From Perognathus longimembris pacificus (taxonomy: Eukaryota; Chordata; Mammalia; Rodentia; Heteromyidae), in assembly GCF_023159225.1 (NCBI RefSeq), contig NC_063177.1:19306673-19370672 (forward strand): 64,000 nt of DNA, in the 5' to 3' direction. A model generated the notes under the pieces. That model was not told the origin of the DNA, ran no database searches, and saw nothing but the letters and a program-made list of their open reading frames with translations. The position numbers and the translations under genes were made by a program. This document shows, piece after piece, positions 11,534 to 26,500 of the stretch (the stretch's first letter is position 1; the number at the start of each line of letters is the position of its first letter).

Positions 11534-14500
11534 GTAATAATGCTTCTTTCTGAAGGCTTTGCTCAGGATGCTAGATCTTGAGTACTAATATTCTAGAGCT
11601 AAGATGGCCTGGGCCTGAGGCATTTTTATCCCTTTGTCTTTTCCAGCCCTGGAATCACCCTACTCTCCCAATGGTGACTTTGGAATCCAGTAGGGCCTAA
11701 AAATCCAAACATGGGCTGCTGAAGAGGGCAGAAGAGGTGTGTTCATTTACCGAGCCATGTTTAGTCACTAGTGACAGGAGTAGTCTGATCTTACTGACCT
11801 TGTAGTAAATGGTCTGACTGTGGCGGCATTATTCATGGCTCGAAAGAACGATTTTTTTTTCCTCACCCAGAAGTAAATAAGTCACTGGTCTCCAGAGGTT
11901 TGACCAGTTGTATTAGTGGATAGAATTTTTAATCCATTTGTACCCCAGCTGGCTAATCTCTTTAGCTCCTTTTCCTTTAGCTTTGATAAATTCAGTACTG
12001 GCTGAATTATAAACATGGTTCATTATTTTCTACTCCGAAATTTTTTGTGGGGAGCCAGAACTAAATTCTCTTATCAAAAAAGGAAGTAAGTATGTTTCCA
12101 CCCAGGTTATGTTTCCCAACTTTCAAATTATAAGCTAAGGAATCGAATTGTCCATGAATTATAAAACTATACCTTGCTACACACAAATACACTATACACC
12201 AGGCAACTTTATTTTGACATCATTGTTTTCCTGGCCCTTGAACATGATGTCACAATGAATGATGACTTCCTTGATTGCAGAAACAGGATGAGGAGATGAC
12301 TCAGAGATTGTGGTTTAGTGTGTTTAACAGTTTGAGGCCTTTAAAAAGAAGGTAAACAGGCTGGGAATGTGGCTTAGAGGTGGAGTGCTTGTCTAGCATG
12401 CAGGAAGCCCTGGGTTCGATTCCTTAGCAACACATAAACAGAAAAGGCTGGAAGTAGTGCTGTGGCTCAAGAGTGCTAGCCTTGAGCAAAAAGAAGCCAG
12501 GGACAGTGCTTAGGCCCTGAGTCCAAGCCCCAGAACTGGCGGCAAAAAAAAAAAAAGGTAAACAATTTGGCAGACATTTTTCCAATATGGGTCTAAGAGT
12601 TCCCATTAAAAAGCAAGCCAGAGCCAAGTCAACCACCTAACCACAGCTGTAGTTCAATTTCCCCTAAAGTCCATAAACTAGGCTACTCTCTAGCCTATGT
12701 ATTGTCTAAGATCTTTTCCTATGCCTCCCCAGTTTGATTAGAGTAGGTAGGACCAGACCTGCCATCCAAGCAGCCTTTTAGAAACTGGTCATATAAAGAA
12801 ACTGGGCCTGAAAGGGTTAGGAGCAGCTGAAGGAAAAGGAGGCTTGAAGAAAGGAATTAACATTATATTAGTATTAGATCTCCATTTTAGAAAAGAAGAA
12901 ACCAAGACTGAGAATAGGGAATAACTTTCTCAAAGACTCGAAGAAATTGAAGCAGATTCTATCTCATTCTCAACCTGTTATTTCTTCATCAATTTTGTAG
13001 AAACAGCTATGTGCTAAGAATTACAGTTTGCCTTTTATAACAGGATGCTTCTGAAATGCTACTTTCACATGGATCTCTTTGCCAACTGGTGCCACGCCTG
13101 TCTGCCTTTTCCATCTCTACCATACCACTCTTCTTTGGCCTCTTGGAGTTTATACAAAATGATACATCCTCAGGGCCTCATCCACCTCTTATGCTTAGGT
13201 CCTATCTGATTTCTAGTGGAAGCTAACTAAAGTTTTACCCCAGCCAAAAGCCGTCCTTTCATATGTCAGACATGCTTCATCTCTACCATATATTCATCAG
13301 AGAAAGATTTTACTGGACTCATTTTGTAGGGAAATTTCTGACCCCTCAGCCTGAGTCACCAAAAGCCAAAGAAAATATTGGTAGAACTGGGACGAGATCC
13401 CACATCTCCTGACTGGGACCAGTGTTACTAGTGTCTTCCCTTATTCCCTCTATTTGGATTTGTGGAAGACAATTTATGTCTTCCAGTCCTACTGAGTGTA
13501 CTTCGGCTTTTTCTGTTTCCTACTTTTTAAGAAATGTTACTTTCACAGTTCTAGGTAAAATGGAAACACTAGAAACTACAATTCTTAGACTTGTAATACA
13601 GTTGCCTTCCACAGAGGCACCCAACCTCCCTGAAACAAGGAGGTCTGCTGGCCTATTTTACCTTTCATCTTCGCTTTTGTAAACTTATTTTGAGCAAAGT
13701 TTTTAAGCCCATCCTGAAGGTCAGGATGCTTCAAGACAAATCTCACTTTGTTATTTCACTGAATTTCTTCTGTGTTCCTTTTTTAACCTTTGCCTATACT
13801 ATGTAGCCTAGATCTTATATATCATATGAGTTAGGGTTAATGATGTAGAATTTGTATAATTGTTTCTAACTTTACATGTTTTTGGTGATTCCCTACTGTA
13901 ATAGTTTTCCCAGCTTTAGTTAGTCTTATAGTTGTATCTACTTTAATAGACCAGTGTCCCAATCCCTAGGTAGATGATTCTGGGATATGGGAGAGATTTT
14001 TGTGATTTTGGTTATCTAGCAGAACATTGTACACCCATCTCTTTCTGTTTTGTGGTACTTTTCATGATGGGCCCACCTATTCATTTGCACAGAAACGAGA
14101 GCAGAAAAAGGAGCTGGGTCATGTTAATGGACTGGTGGACAAATCTGGCAAACGGACTACATCCCCCAGCAGTGACACTGACTTGTTGGACAGATCAGCT
14201 AGCAAAACTGAACTCAAGGCCATTGCCCATGCCCGGATCCTGGAAAGGAGAGCCAGCCGGCCTGGCACCCCCACATCCAATGCCAGCACCGAGACCCCCA
14301 CCTCTGAGCAGAACGACGTTGATGAGGACATCATTGACGTGGATGAGGAGCCAGTAGCAGCAGAGCCGGACTATGTGCAGCCCCAGCTGAGGCGGCCTTT
14401 TGAGCTGCTGATTGCTGCCGCCATGGAGCGGAACCCCACACAATTTCAGTTGCCCAATGAACTGACTTGTACCACTGCACTACCAGGTTAGCTACACCAT

Positions 14501-17500
14501 CATCATATCTCCTCTCCCATCCCAGCTTCCCCAGGGGATTCTATTTTCCAGCAAAAGAGCAGTGTTGCCGGCAGAATAACTTGACTGTGTAGCCAGTTTC
14601 TTACCTCCCCATTTCTGGTTCTGACTGTAGAGGTCTTTGAAGGTTTTAACTATTGTAATAGGCACTCAATTTTGTTCCACTTTCTTAATCTAACTGCTTT
14701 CCTGCCCCTTACCAATATTATCTCTTTTAAAAAAAAAAAAAAAAAAAACAGGCACTACCTTCACAAGGTTCAAAAACTTAAAATATAAGCCAAATGTAGT
14801 AGTGCATGCCTATTATCCCACTACTAAGGTACAAGGATTGAAAAGCTCAAGGCCAGCATGGGCTACACAGCAAGACCACTTCATTTTTAAATTAGTAGTA
14901 CCAGCTGAATACATAAGAATATAGCTCAGTTATAGAGTACTTATCTGGCATGTGATTCACAAGGCCAGGCCATGGATTTTTTTCCACTGGGGAAAAAAAG
15001 TAAAATGCAAAGGCTTACAGTGAAAATTTTCTCTTCCACTCCCATGTCTCCCTTTATACCTTTCAAAGATAACAACTGGTTGATTCTTTAAATGGATCCT
15101 AGAGTTTTCTGTGCCTGTATAAGCAAATACAAAAATATGCTTGTATTGTCCCTTAAATAACATATTAGATATACTGTTCTACATATACATTTTTTACTTT
15201 GCAATATATTCTAGAAATCTTTATTATTCTAGAATTCTCTCAGAGTTTTGTTTTGTTTGGATTCCATAGTAGTCCATTGTACAGGTGTGCCATCATTAAT
15301 CCGACCAGTTTCCTTATTCCTTTTAATTGACATTGAAGTTGTTGCTGGGTTTTTTTGTTATTGATGTATTACTTCAGCAAATAACTCTGTAAATACATCA
15401 TTGTATATATTTCTAGATGTATGGGAATATATGTAAGATCAATTCCTAATAGAATTTCTGGGTTAGAGTTCTTATTGGTAGATACCATCAAATTGCCCTT
15501 TAAAAAAAAAAAGAAAGTCATGGCTTCTGTTTGGTACATAAAGGTTCTTGAGCTTAGTTTTTCTACCAAGATAGCAAAATTGGAGCTGGGCACTGGTAGC
15601 TAATGCCTGAAATCTGGCTACACAGAAGGCTGAGAACTGAGGACTGTGGTTTGAAGCCAGCATGAGCAGAAAAGTCAGCAATAACAGTAGAGTATGTTTT
15701 AAATGGTAGAGCATCAGCTGTGAACAATAAAAAGCTGAATAAGACTTCAGGCCCTGGTACCAGGACAGGAGAAAGGAAGAAAGGAAATTGGAAGATTGAA
15801 AAGGTACATATGAAATCAAGGCTTTTTTTATTTCTAGTAAAATGTAGTAAAAGCAGTTTTTTCCTCAGCTACCTCCACAGAATAATCCTTGACCCTTTGA
15901 TTCAGGCATTTATATTTCTTAGATTTCCAGGATTTAATCTAGGTTTCTATTCACTTTATGGTTGTAAAACAACTAATGTTTCTGCCACAAAACAGGTGCT
16001 TTGGGCTCCTGGTTATCACTTATGTCAAAGTCTTCTTCCCCTCCTCCCCCCCTTTCTTATTCTTTTTCCTCACTTGCTATCAGCCCTGCAGGCCTCAGAA
16101 AGGATCCATCTCTGGGCCATGGCACATATTTTTGCTAAGATCGGTTCCTTTCACTTATGTTATTTCCATATTCCAGGCAAGAAACTGAAGCCAGGGACAG
16201 TTCAGCACCACCAATCTCTTTTCTAGGTTCTAGCAAGAGAAGAAGAAAGGAGGAAACCACAGGGAAAAATGTTAAGAAGACACAGCACGAGTTAGATCAC
16301 AATGGTCTGGTTCCCTTACCGGTCAAAGTCTGCTTCACATGTAACAGGTATTTTCTTCTCTACAAAGGGACTCTTCCATAGTTGGCAAATGATATATTTT
16401 CTCTCTTTGGTTACCAGTTCCAAACCATGTGTATTGAATGTGGACAGTGCATATTCTGATAGTATGTGAATACAAAGAGACTGACTAATCGATCCAAACC
16501 TTCTGTGTTAACAATTCCTTGAAGAATCACAATGAGCAGAAAAAGCTGAATAAGGGTTCAAATCCCATTAACTGTGTTGACAGACTAGAATAAGAAGAGT
16601 TGGACTTGAACTGAAGCATGAGTCCTTAAAGGTAGAAGAATTCTAGCCAGCAATAACATAAGTCCTGAAAAAGGCAAGGTGTTTTTTGGTAACTAAAGAT
16701 GTCTACAAGTAATAGTACAAGTGTCTGTGATAGCTAGTATACATTGGACTTCCAAAAGCCCCTGGACTACCCTAATTTCATCTTCCCTGAGACATTGGTT
16801 TCCTTCAAACAGGATAGGGATCAGCTGCTTGAATTATTGAAGCTGAACTTGTTGCCTTGAGTTTATTGGGACTATATTATAGTCAGAGGTGGGTAGCAGG
16901 AGTAAATGGCTATTTAAAAAAATAAAATAAAACATGCCCACTGGCCACAGGTGACTCACACCTGTAATCCTAGCTACTCAGGAGGCTGAGATCTGAGGAT
17001 CAATGTTTGAAGCCAGCCTGGGCAGGAAAGTCCATGAGATTCTTATCTCCAACTGACCACCAAAAAAAGTCAGAAGTGGAACTGTGCCTCAAGTGGTTAA
17101 GTGCTAACCTTGAATAAAAGAAAGCTCAGGGATACTGCCCAGGCCCTAAAATCAAGCCCCAGAACCAACACGATTAAAAACAAAACAAAACCTGTTCCAA
17201 AGCCAGGTGCTGATGGCTTGCGCTTGTATTCTGGACCATGCACTTTTTTCTTTTTTTCTTTCTTTCTTTTTTTCTTTTTTGCCAATCATAGGACTTGAAC
17301 TGGTCACTGGGCACTGTCCCTGAGCTTCTTTTTACTCAAGACTAGCATTCTACCACTTGAGCCAGAGCGCCATTTCCAGCTTGTTCTGTTTATGTGGTAC
17401 AGTGGAATTGAATCCAAGGCTTCATGCATGCTAGGCAAGCACCCTACCACTAAGCCACATTCCCAGCCCAGGACTGTGCATTTTAAAGCACGCAGAAAAT

Positions 17501-20500
17501 CTGTGAGATGCCATTTCCAAAATAATCAGCAAAAAGCAGAGCTAGGAGGTATGGCTCAAGTATGCTGAGTAACTGAGACCCTCAGATCAGACCCTGATGG
17601 GCCCCCCCCCCCCCAAAAAAAAAAATATCCCGCCAGGAGCCAGTAGCTCATGTCTGAAATTCCTGTAATTCTAACCCTAGCTACTCAGGAGCCAGACATA
17701 GAGAAGATTGTGGTTTGAGGCCAGCCCAGGTAAAAAGTTGGTGAGACTACCATCTCAAAGAGAAAGGGCTGGGTATGGTGGTACACGCATATTATCTTAG
17801 CTGTGGTGGGAAGTATAAATAAGATTGCTATCCAGGGCAAAAAATGAGACCCTGTCTTAAAAATAGCCAGAGCTAAGTGGCTCAAGTGGTACATGATCTG
17901 CCCAACAAGTGTAAAACCATGCGTTCAAGCACCAGTGCCACAAAAAAAGAAAATCACAGCAAATACTTTAGGAAACTAAACAATAGTGCATTAAAACTCA
18001 GACAAGGGGCTGGGAATGTGGCTTAGTGGTAGAGTGTAGAGTGCTTGCCTAGCATGCATGAAGCCCTGGGTTCAATATCTCAGCACCACATATATAGAAA
18101 ATGGCCAGAAGTGGCACTGTGGCTCAAGAAAGAGGTAGAGTGCTAGCCTTAGCCTTGAGCAAAAGAAGCCAGGGACAGTCAGTGCTCAGACCCTTTGTTC
18201 AAGCTCCGAGAGAGAGAGAGAGAGTGTGGTGGTGGTGGTGGTGGTGGTGTTTTTTAAAGCTTAGCCAAGAGCCGCCACCAGTGGCTCAAGCCTGTAATCC
18301 TAGCTACTCTGTAGGCTGAGATCTGAGCTCCAAAACCAGCCATGGCAGAAAGATTCCCAAGACTCCTATCTCCAGTTAACCAGCACAAAGCCAGAAGTAG
18401 CGGTAGAATGCCAGCTTTGAGTAAAAAAGCTTAAGCAAGAGTGTTAGTCCCGGGCTGGGGATATGGCCTAGTGGCAAGAGAGCTTGCCTCATATACATGA
18501 GGCCCTGGGTTCAATTCCCCAGCACCACATATACAGAAAACAGCCAGAAGTGGTGCTGTGGCTCAAGTGGCAGAGTGCTAGCCTTGAGCAAAAGGAAGCC
18601 AGGGACAGTGCTCAGGCCATGAGTCCAAGGCCCAGGACTGGCCAAAAAAAAAAAAAAGAGTGTTAGTCCCTGAGTTCAGGTTCTAGTGCTGGCACCCAAA
18701 AATTTAAAAAAAAAATTTTTTTTAGTCAAGACAAACTGTGGATCCAGTACATGTGAGGGACCTCAAGAAGAATATTGTGATTACAAATTGTATTTACAGC
18801 CAAGCACCAGAGGCTCACACCTGTAATTCTAGTTAAGATATGATGAGGATCCAGCCTGGGCAGGAAAGTTTTGAGATATTAATCTCCAAAAGGCCAGAAG
18901 TAGAGCTGTGGCTCAAGTGATAGAGCACTAGCCTCTATTAAAAAGGCTCAGAGACAGTACACAGGTGCTGAGTTCAAGCCCCGGGACCAGCACACACACT
19001 ATTCAGCATTTTGCGTAAGCCCCCTCCTATGTGACTACGTTGTATGTGAATACATTGCAAAATCATTTTTCTACATACCTCTCCAGTTGTTGGTTCTACC
19101 AAGCAGTAGTAGTTAAAGGTTGCTAGTGGGTTTTTTAATGAGGTGGTTGCTCTCTTAAGGAGTAGAAAGATCGGAGTAGAGTTGGCTGTCCTGTTCCAGT
19201 AACTATTGCGCATTGATCACTCTTGTTCTGACAGCCACTTTAAGCATACTCTAAATGACATCCCCACAAGACACATTCCTCTTTAAAGTGAAAGTAGGGG
19301 TTGGGAATGTGGCATGGCAAAAGTGGTTGCCTAGTGTGCATGAAGCCCTGGGTTCTATTCCTCAGTACTACATAAGCAGAAAAGGCCAAAGTGGCGCTGT
19401 GGCTCAAGTTCCAGACTGCTAGCCTTGACCTGAAGAGTTCAGGAACAGGCACAGAGTTTAAGCCCCACAACCGCCCCTCCCCCCCCCAAAAAAAGTGAAA
19501 GTAATAGCTTAATGATAGCTCCCTAATTCATCTATTTTAGTGATCAGGAATGTAACTAAATCATTGAGAGAAGAGGATGTGGAAGAATATTGTTAAGATT
19601 AAGGGGGGGAGGGGGCCTGGGAATGTGGCTTAGTGGTAGAGTGCTTGCCGTGAGCAAAAAGAATCCAGGGACAGTGCTCAGATGCTGAGTTCAAGCCCCA
19701 GGACTGACTTTAAAAAAAAAAAAAAAAGATTAAGCAGGGGTTACTATTCTACAGCACAAGCCTGTTGCTATATCTTGCCACAAAAATTACACACACACAG
19801 AGCAGGTTATATATTTATGTGGGGGAGGGAAGGAAAGTCTGTAAGACTCTATCCCCAATTAACCACCAGAAAACTAGAAGTGGAGCTGTGACTCAAGTGG
19901 TAGAGCACTATCCTTGAATAAAAAAGCTCAGGGATAGTGCTCAGGCCGAGTTCAAGCCTCATCACCGACAAAAATATAAATAAGTGTGTGTGTGTTTGAT
20001 TTTGTTTTGTTTTCACACAGGAGTTGCCGAGTGGCCCCTCTCATCCAGTGTGACTATTGCCCGCTCCTGTTTCACATGGACTGCCTCGAGCCACCGCTTA
20101 CTGCCATGCCCCTGGGCAGATGGATGTGTCCAAATCACATTGAACATGTGGTGGTAAGCATAGCGGCATCCAGTCAGTCCTCTAGAGACACAGCTGAGGT
20201 ATGGATAGACTGATTACATTGAAGCATATTAAGGTCAGCTTTATGCCAGAGTTCACTCGGATCTCCTAAGTACTAGTTTTATGCAGACCATTCTACTCAG
20301 TTCTCTTTTGACATGCCTCAGCTGTGCATTTTGCCTTTTCCTACATTACCTTGTTTACACACACAGATTTAACCCACTAGTGCTTAGTTGTTTGAATTGT
20401 TACAGCCCTAATGAGATTCAGTCCAACTTTAAGGAAATAAATAGTTGGCTATCTGGAATACACATGTCCTAGGCAGCAAGTTAGGTTCTTCACATCTATC

Positions 20501-23500
20501 CTTTTTTCTTTTTTTCATCTTGTCAGTACTAGAAATTAAATCCAGAGCCCTAGAATTCCTGTCTATGCAAGCACTCTACTACTTAAGCCACTTCCCTAGC
20601 TCTTTGATTGTTAATTTATTTCTGGAGATATAATCTTATAAACTTTGTCCCAAATAGCTGGATTACAGACATGTACCACCACACCTGATTTTTCCTTTCT
20701 TTCACTTTGTTCAATTCTTTATAGCTATGTATAATTGGTGTTGAATAAGTCGTTGAATGAATGATTGAACAAATGAACAAATAAGCTAGTGTGGCCCACA
20801 CCTTGAGGGAAAAACCCAAGGGAGAAGAGCAAGAGACCCTAAGTTCAAACTGCAGCACCAGCACACACACACCTTCCCCCACCAAAAAAAAGGAGAAAGA
20901 AAATGGAGCTGTGGTTCAAAGAAGTAGAATACTAGCCTTGAGTGAAAAGCACAGGGACAGCACGCAGGTCCTGAGTTCAAACCCCATTACTGACCAAAAA
21001 AATATACAACTAAAAATAAGAAAGTACCAGAGTAGCCCCTTTGAACCAAAGTGGGGGATCAGATAATCAAGAAAGTGGCTAAGATTTCCTTTGTCTCTTT
21101 GCTTTCTGTAAGCCACTCTTCTAAGAGTTCTCCTTCCATGTAGGAAGATGTGGGTTCCTAAAGTGCCTTGGTGCCCTGGAGGCAGGAATCAGGCAGGACA
21201 CACAGGATTCTAACCCAACTAGAAGCACAGCTCCTATGTAGGACATAGTTTGAGGCCTATGAGAAAGTCCTTTTCTGGGAAGAGAGTCTGGGTCTCTGGA
21301 AGACCAAGGCCTGTATCTCCTCTAAAATATGTAGTGCTGAGAGGTCATCTGACAGGACTCTGATATGAAGTAGAAGATATTATCAGGCAGAATTCTGAAT
21401 GGCACTTAAGCGAATTCCCTATTTGATATCTTCTTTAAGCCTCACTAGGAAACATGAGTATACCAGGTGGGCACTGGGCCCATAATCCTCACTATCCCTG
21501 AGACTCTTAGCTCCAATATTCTAACTTAACTGGACTGGGCAGGGCTAAGGGGAGAGTATCATCTATGTTCCTTTGCCCCTTGCAAAGAATGTTGACATCC
21601 TGTCTCTCACTAAAGAAATTCCCTCATATATTTTAGAGCTTCTGGGTTTTTTAAACCCAGAGCATGGAGTTAGCTGAAGGGGGCACCTAACTACATGATT
21701 GTTTCTACTTTGCATCTAGCTGAACCAGAAGAATATGACTCTGAGCAATCGGTGCCAGGTGTTTGATCGTTTCCAGGACACCATTTCGCAGCATGTTGTC
21801 AAAGTGGACTTCCTGAAACGAATCCACAAGAAGCATCCTCCTAACCGTCGTGTGCTCCAGTCGGTCAAAAGAAGAAGCTTGAAGGTGAGTCATAACCCAG
21901 TGCAAGCAAGATGGAGGTCTCTAGTTGCCTTCATGAAATAGAAAGTAATTGACCCCGTTTTACATATAAGAAGGCAGAAGCCCCAGAAAGTTATTCTTGG
22001 TGTCTCAGAAAGTAATGAATATAATCTTATGTTTGAGACTAGTGGTTAGGGGTATGTGGACCAAGTCCTGGTAGACTGACTTTCATCCTGTCTGTCCTTA
22101 TTAGATGGCCCTTGTGTCCATGCCATCTGGTAAGGTACAAGTGATCAAACCATGTGAAAAATGAGCTGTTCCCAGCCTGAGGAACTTTTAAGAGAAAAAT
22201 ATCTGAAGGAGACTTCAATTTCCAGGCTGGTATTAATGTATCACCAAGGCTTCAAATTGTACTTGACAGTTGGTAACAGTGTCCACAAAAGTTGAAAGAT
22301 TTCCTTTATTGAAAAGCATTTGGGAGCTGGATGTAGCTCAGTGGCAAAGTACTTGCCTAGCAGGTACAACACCTCAGTTTCAATACCTAGTAATGCCAAG
22401 AAAGACATTTGGTGTTTCTCATAAAGCATTCAATCACTTCTTACAGTTAATCTAGAGGTCAACACTTGATGCTCATTAGTAAATTTGATCTCTTTGGAAA
22501 GAAACACAGCAAGCCATATGTGCCTTTGGAAACCAGCAGTTCTCAAATATGGCCACTTGGTGGCATCCACACTTTAAACTCAATAACACCATTCTCATCA
22601 CCTCCAGTGGGTGTCAGCTAGCAAGATGTTAACTGTTGGAATTTGTTTAACAAACTCTTAACTGGGTAAATATTTATGCTTCAGTGGAAACACAGTATTC
22701 TAAAATTAAGATGTTTTCCATAGAAGGGGATAGTAGAGGTGACATCTGCTATACCTCAGTTTCATGGATTTAAAAGTAATCTGAACTAAATCACTGTAAT
22801 TTGGAAGAGAGCCTAACTAATGAAATAAAGAGGTCAGGAGGCTTGAATGAATCCTATCATTTTATTGCTCTCATTCTTTATAAATATTCCCTTAGCTAGG
22901 AATGTGACTTAGTGGTAGAGTACTTGCCTAGTATGCATGAAGCCCTGGGTTCAATTCCTCAGCACCGAATACACAGAAAAAGCCGGAAGTAAGTCTGTGG
23001 CTCAAGTAGTAGAGCGCTAGCCTTGAGCACAGAGAGACTCAGGGACAGAGCCCAGACCCTGAGTTCAAGCCCTAGGACTGACAGAAAAATAAATAAATGT
23101 TCCCTTAGTTGTTGAAGAAAATCAAGGTCATTGAATTGCCTGAAAGGCATTTTCTTCTTGGACAGTTTAAGAGGGCAATGAGGGCTGTAGTACCATAGGA
23201 CAATGTCTTCATCTTTGATTATAGGTATACAGGTAAAATCTGCTAAGTACTTGATATTGGCATTAGGGTTTCTTCCCTGCCTTCTTTTTCACTCTTTCCC
23301 AGGAGACAGCCTTCAACTAGCTGCTGCTCCATTCTCCTCTTCCCATTGCTAGGTATCTTAGAAAGTCCATGGTACCTACTAGGTGATAACTCCAAACTCC
23401 ATGTCTCTTCACTTTCTCTTCATACCCAAGTAAATATCCTGCCCAACCCATAGAAATCTCAGTCTCAACCTGACCAGGACCAAAAGTCTTCTACCTCTCT

Positions 23501-26500
23501 AAATCCACTCTACTTATATTTTCTTATTTCAGTTAGTGACAGTGGTCTCTACCCAGACCCTCGCACCAAAATTCTGAGGCCATTTTCAGCTCATCTTTCC
23601 TTCTCCAGAAGGACTTGGTCACAAATCTATTAGTTTACCAGTTATTTTCCAAGCCTTGCTATGTCTTTCATATCTCATGTTGTCCACCTCATCCTTATTT
23701 CACCTTTATCTGCTTAGAAGTTCCTTCTCAACTTCCAATTCAATTCAAGTTCCTATTCTACAAACTAAAATATGCAGTCTTCCTATAGTGTGGTGTATAT
23801 ATGTGTGTGTGTGTATACATACATATATATGTGTGTGTGATAAACATACCTCTAGAATGCATTGCATTGTATTATAATGTTTTTGTTCACAACACACAAT
23901 ATCTCTAGATTGTGAGCTCCTTGTGGGCAAGGCTTTAAGTTTTATTTGTCTCTAGGACTTGGAACAGTTCCAGGCACAGGCTCAATAAATGTAGGTTGAA
24001 TGTATGAATGACTCTTTGCTTATGTGTGGCTCTCTAGTTCTTACATGTTGTGTCAGAGTAAGATTTGTGCAATGAAGATGTCAAATTGTTTCATGAGTCC
24101 TGAATGAGTATGTGACAAAAACTAACATTGATTGCTTATATTAATCAGGTGTCATACTGAGCATTTCCATTATGAATGTGACCTCACTTAACTTCTTCTC
24201 AGCTACTGCTTACCCATCTCAAAAACTTGACACTGGGGCTGGGGAATATAGCCTAGTGGCAAGAGCACTTGGCTCGTATACATGAGGCCCTGGGTTCAAT
24301 TCCCCAGCACCACATATACAGAAAACGGCCAGAAGTGGCACTGTGGCTCAAGTGGCAGAGTGCTAGCCTTGAGCAAAAAAAAAGAAGAAGAAGCCAGGTA
24401 CAGTGCTCAGGCCCTGAGTCCAAGGCCCAGGACTGGCAAAAAAAAAATTGACACTGGACAATAAGAACATAGAATACCATGCAAACATTGTCCACTGTCA
24501 GTCTTACATGATTAAGACAAAGCAGGGCTGGGAATATGGCCTAGTGGCAAAAGTGCTTGCCTTGTGTACATGAAGCCCTGGGTTCGATTCCTCAGCACCA
24601 CATAAACAGAAAAAGCCCGAAGGAGTGCTGTGGCTTAAGTGGTAGAGTGCTAGCCTTAAGCAAAAAGAAGCCAGGGACAGTGCTCAGGCCTTGAGTCCAA
24701 GCCCCAGGACTGGCCAAAAAAAAAAAAAAAAGACAAAGCAGAGGTCAGCATACAGCAATTTCTGGGTTCTGCAGGCCTTGGACATCGATGAAGAAATGTG
24801 AGGACCATGCCCACTGTTTCTATTGCTGTGCCTTTTCAGACCAGCGTGCTGTGTATCAAAAGAGTCGCAGAACAATTGCAACAAACTAAGTTTCTTTGTC
24901 CTCAGTGGCCCCAAGGCACCACAACAGCAGCATACCAAGAAAGAATCACCTGGACTTATTGGTACTATCTCTCTTTTCTTCTATTCTGAACAGGTTCCTG
25001 ATGCTATAAAATCTCAGTATCGGTTTCCACCTCCTCTCATTGCACCTGCCGCCATTCGGGATGGGGAGCTGATCTGCAATGGGATCCCTGAGGAATCACA
25101 GACACACCTTTTGAACTCTGAGCACTTAGCCACCCAAGCAGAGCAGCAAGAGGTGAGTGAAGGCAAAGCTGGGATTCTGAACCCAAACTTCCTGCCATCT
25201 CACCAGAGCTCTTATTGGAAGCAGCCTCTGTGTCTGTTATTCCCATCTTCACCCTACTCTCACCCTAACCCCTCGGGAGTTGAGTATTCCACAGAGAACC
25301 TCTGGCTCAGATCCCAAAGACAAGTGAGAGAACAACAGTCAACCAGGCTGCTCCTCTCCATTGATCCTCCAGTTCTGCAAGCTGGGCAGATCTATATTGT
25401 AGGAAAAGATGAGTAGACCTGGCCAGGTATTGTGGTAATCCCACCACTCAGTAGGCTAAGATAGGAGGATTCGGAGTTTAAGGCCACATAGGCTATATAG
25501 AGATACCTCATCCCAAAAGAGAGAAGGGCGGGGAGAGAAGCCAGTAAGGGAGAGCCATAACAAATGCATGAGATAAGTTAGACCCCTAGAAAAGTTAGGT
25601 GATAGTGTTGTGCACAAAACAGGTGCTGGGATACCTGCTGAATATTGGTCACAAGGTGAGCCTTATGGCAGAGCCAAAATGGGAATCCCAATCTCTTCTG
25701 ACCATGGTGTTGCCTGCTGAGTATATCAACAAGTTTTGCTTGGAAAGAGAAATGGAATCCTACCAGGAGTCAAGCCTACCCTTTCTGGTCATTCACGATG
25801 GGACCTTGGAAACAGTGCTTGTTTGCTCTGCTGTAGCCATGGCCGCAGTGGCAGGATGGACCAGCGCCTCCCAGGCCTCTCACCTCCTCTCCTCTCCTCT
25901 CCTTCCATTGCAGTGGCTCTGTAGTGTTGTTGCGCTCCAGTGCAGCATATTGAAACATTTATCTGCTAAGCAGATGCCTTCGCATTGGGACTCTGAACAG
26001 ACAGAGAAGGCTGATATTAAGCCTGTTATTATGACTGACAGCTCAATCGCCACCTCCCTGCAAACCGCTGACAAGGCACCTACACCTTCCCACTACCCCT
26101 TGTCCTGCCCCTCAGGGATTAGCACCCAGAATTCCCTGAGCTGCTCTCCACCCCACCAGCCCTCAGCCCTAGAGGACATAAGCTGCAGTTCTTGTGCAGA
26201 AAAATCCAAGAGATCCCCTTGTGGGACTGCCAACGGGCCAGTGAACATGGAGGTAAAAGCCAATGGCCCACACCTCTACAGCAGCTCCACTGATACCACG
26301 GACCCCCGGCGACTTCCAGGCGCTAACACCTCCCTACCAGGCTTCTCACACCGGCAAGGCTGGCCCCGGCCCCTCACACCACCAGCTGCTGGGGGGCTTC
26401 AGAACCACACCGTCGGCATTATTGTGAAGACAGAGAATGCCACTGGCCCCAGTTCTTGTCCCCAGAGGAGTTTGGTTTCTGTCCCAAGCCTACCCCCTTC

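Noticed and set aside
24269..24464. Short frames such as this one, repeated with near-identical protein at many sites
   Set aside because: They are translations of the dimeric ID SINE, on both strands, and not genes.
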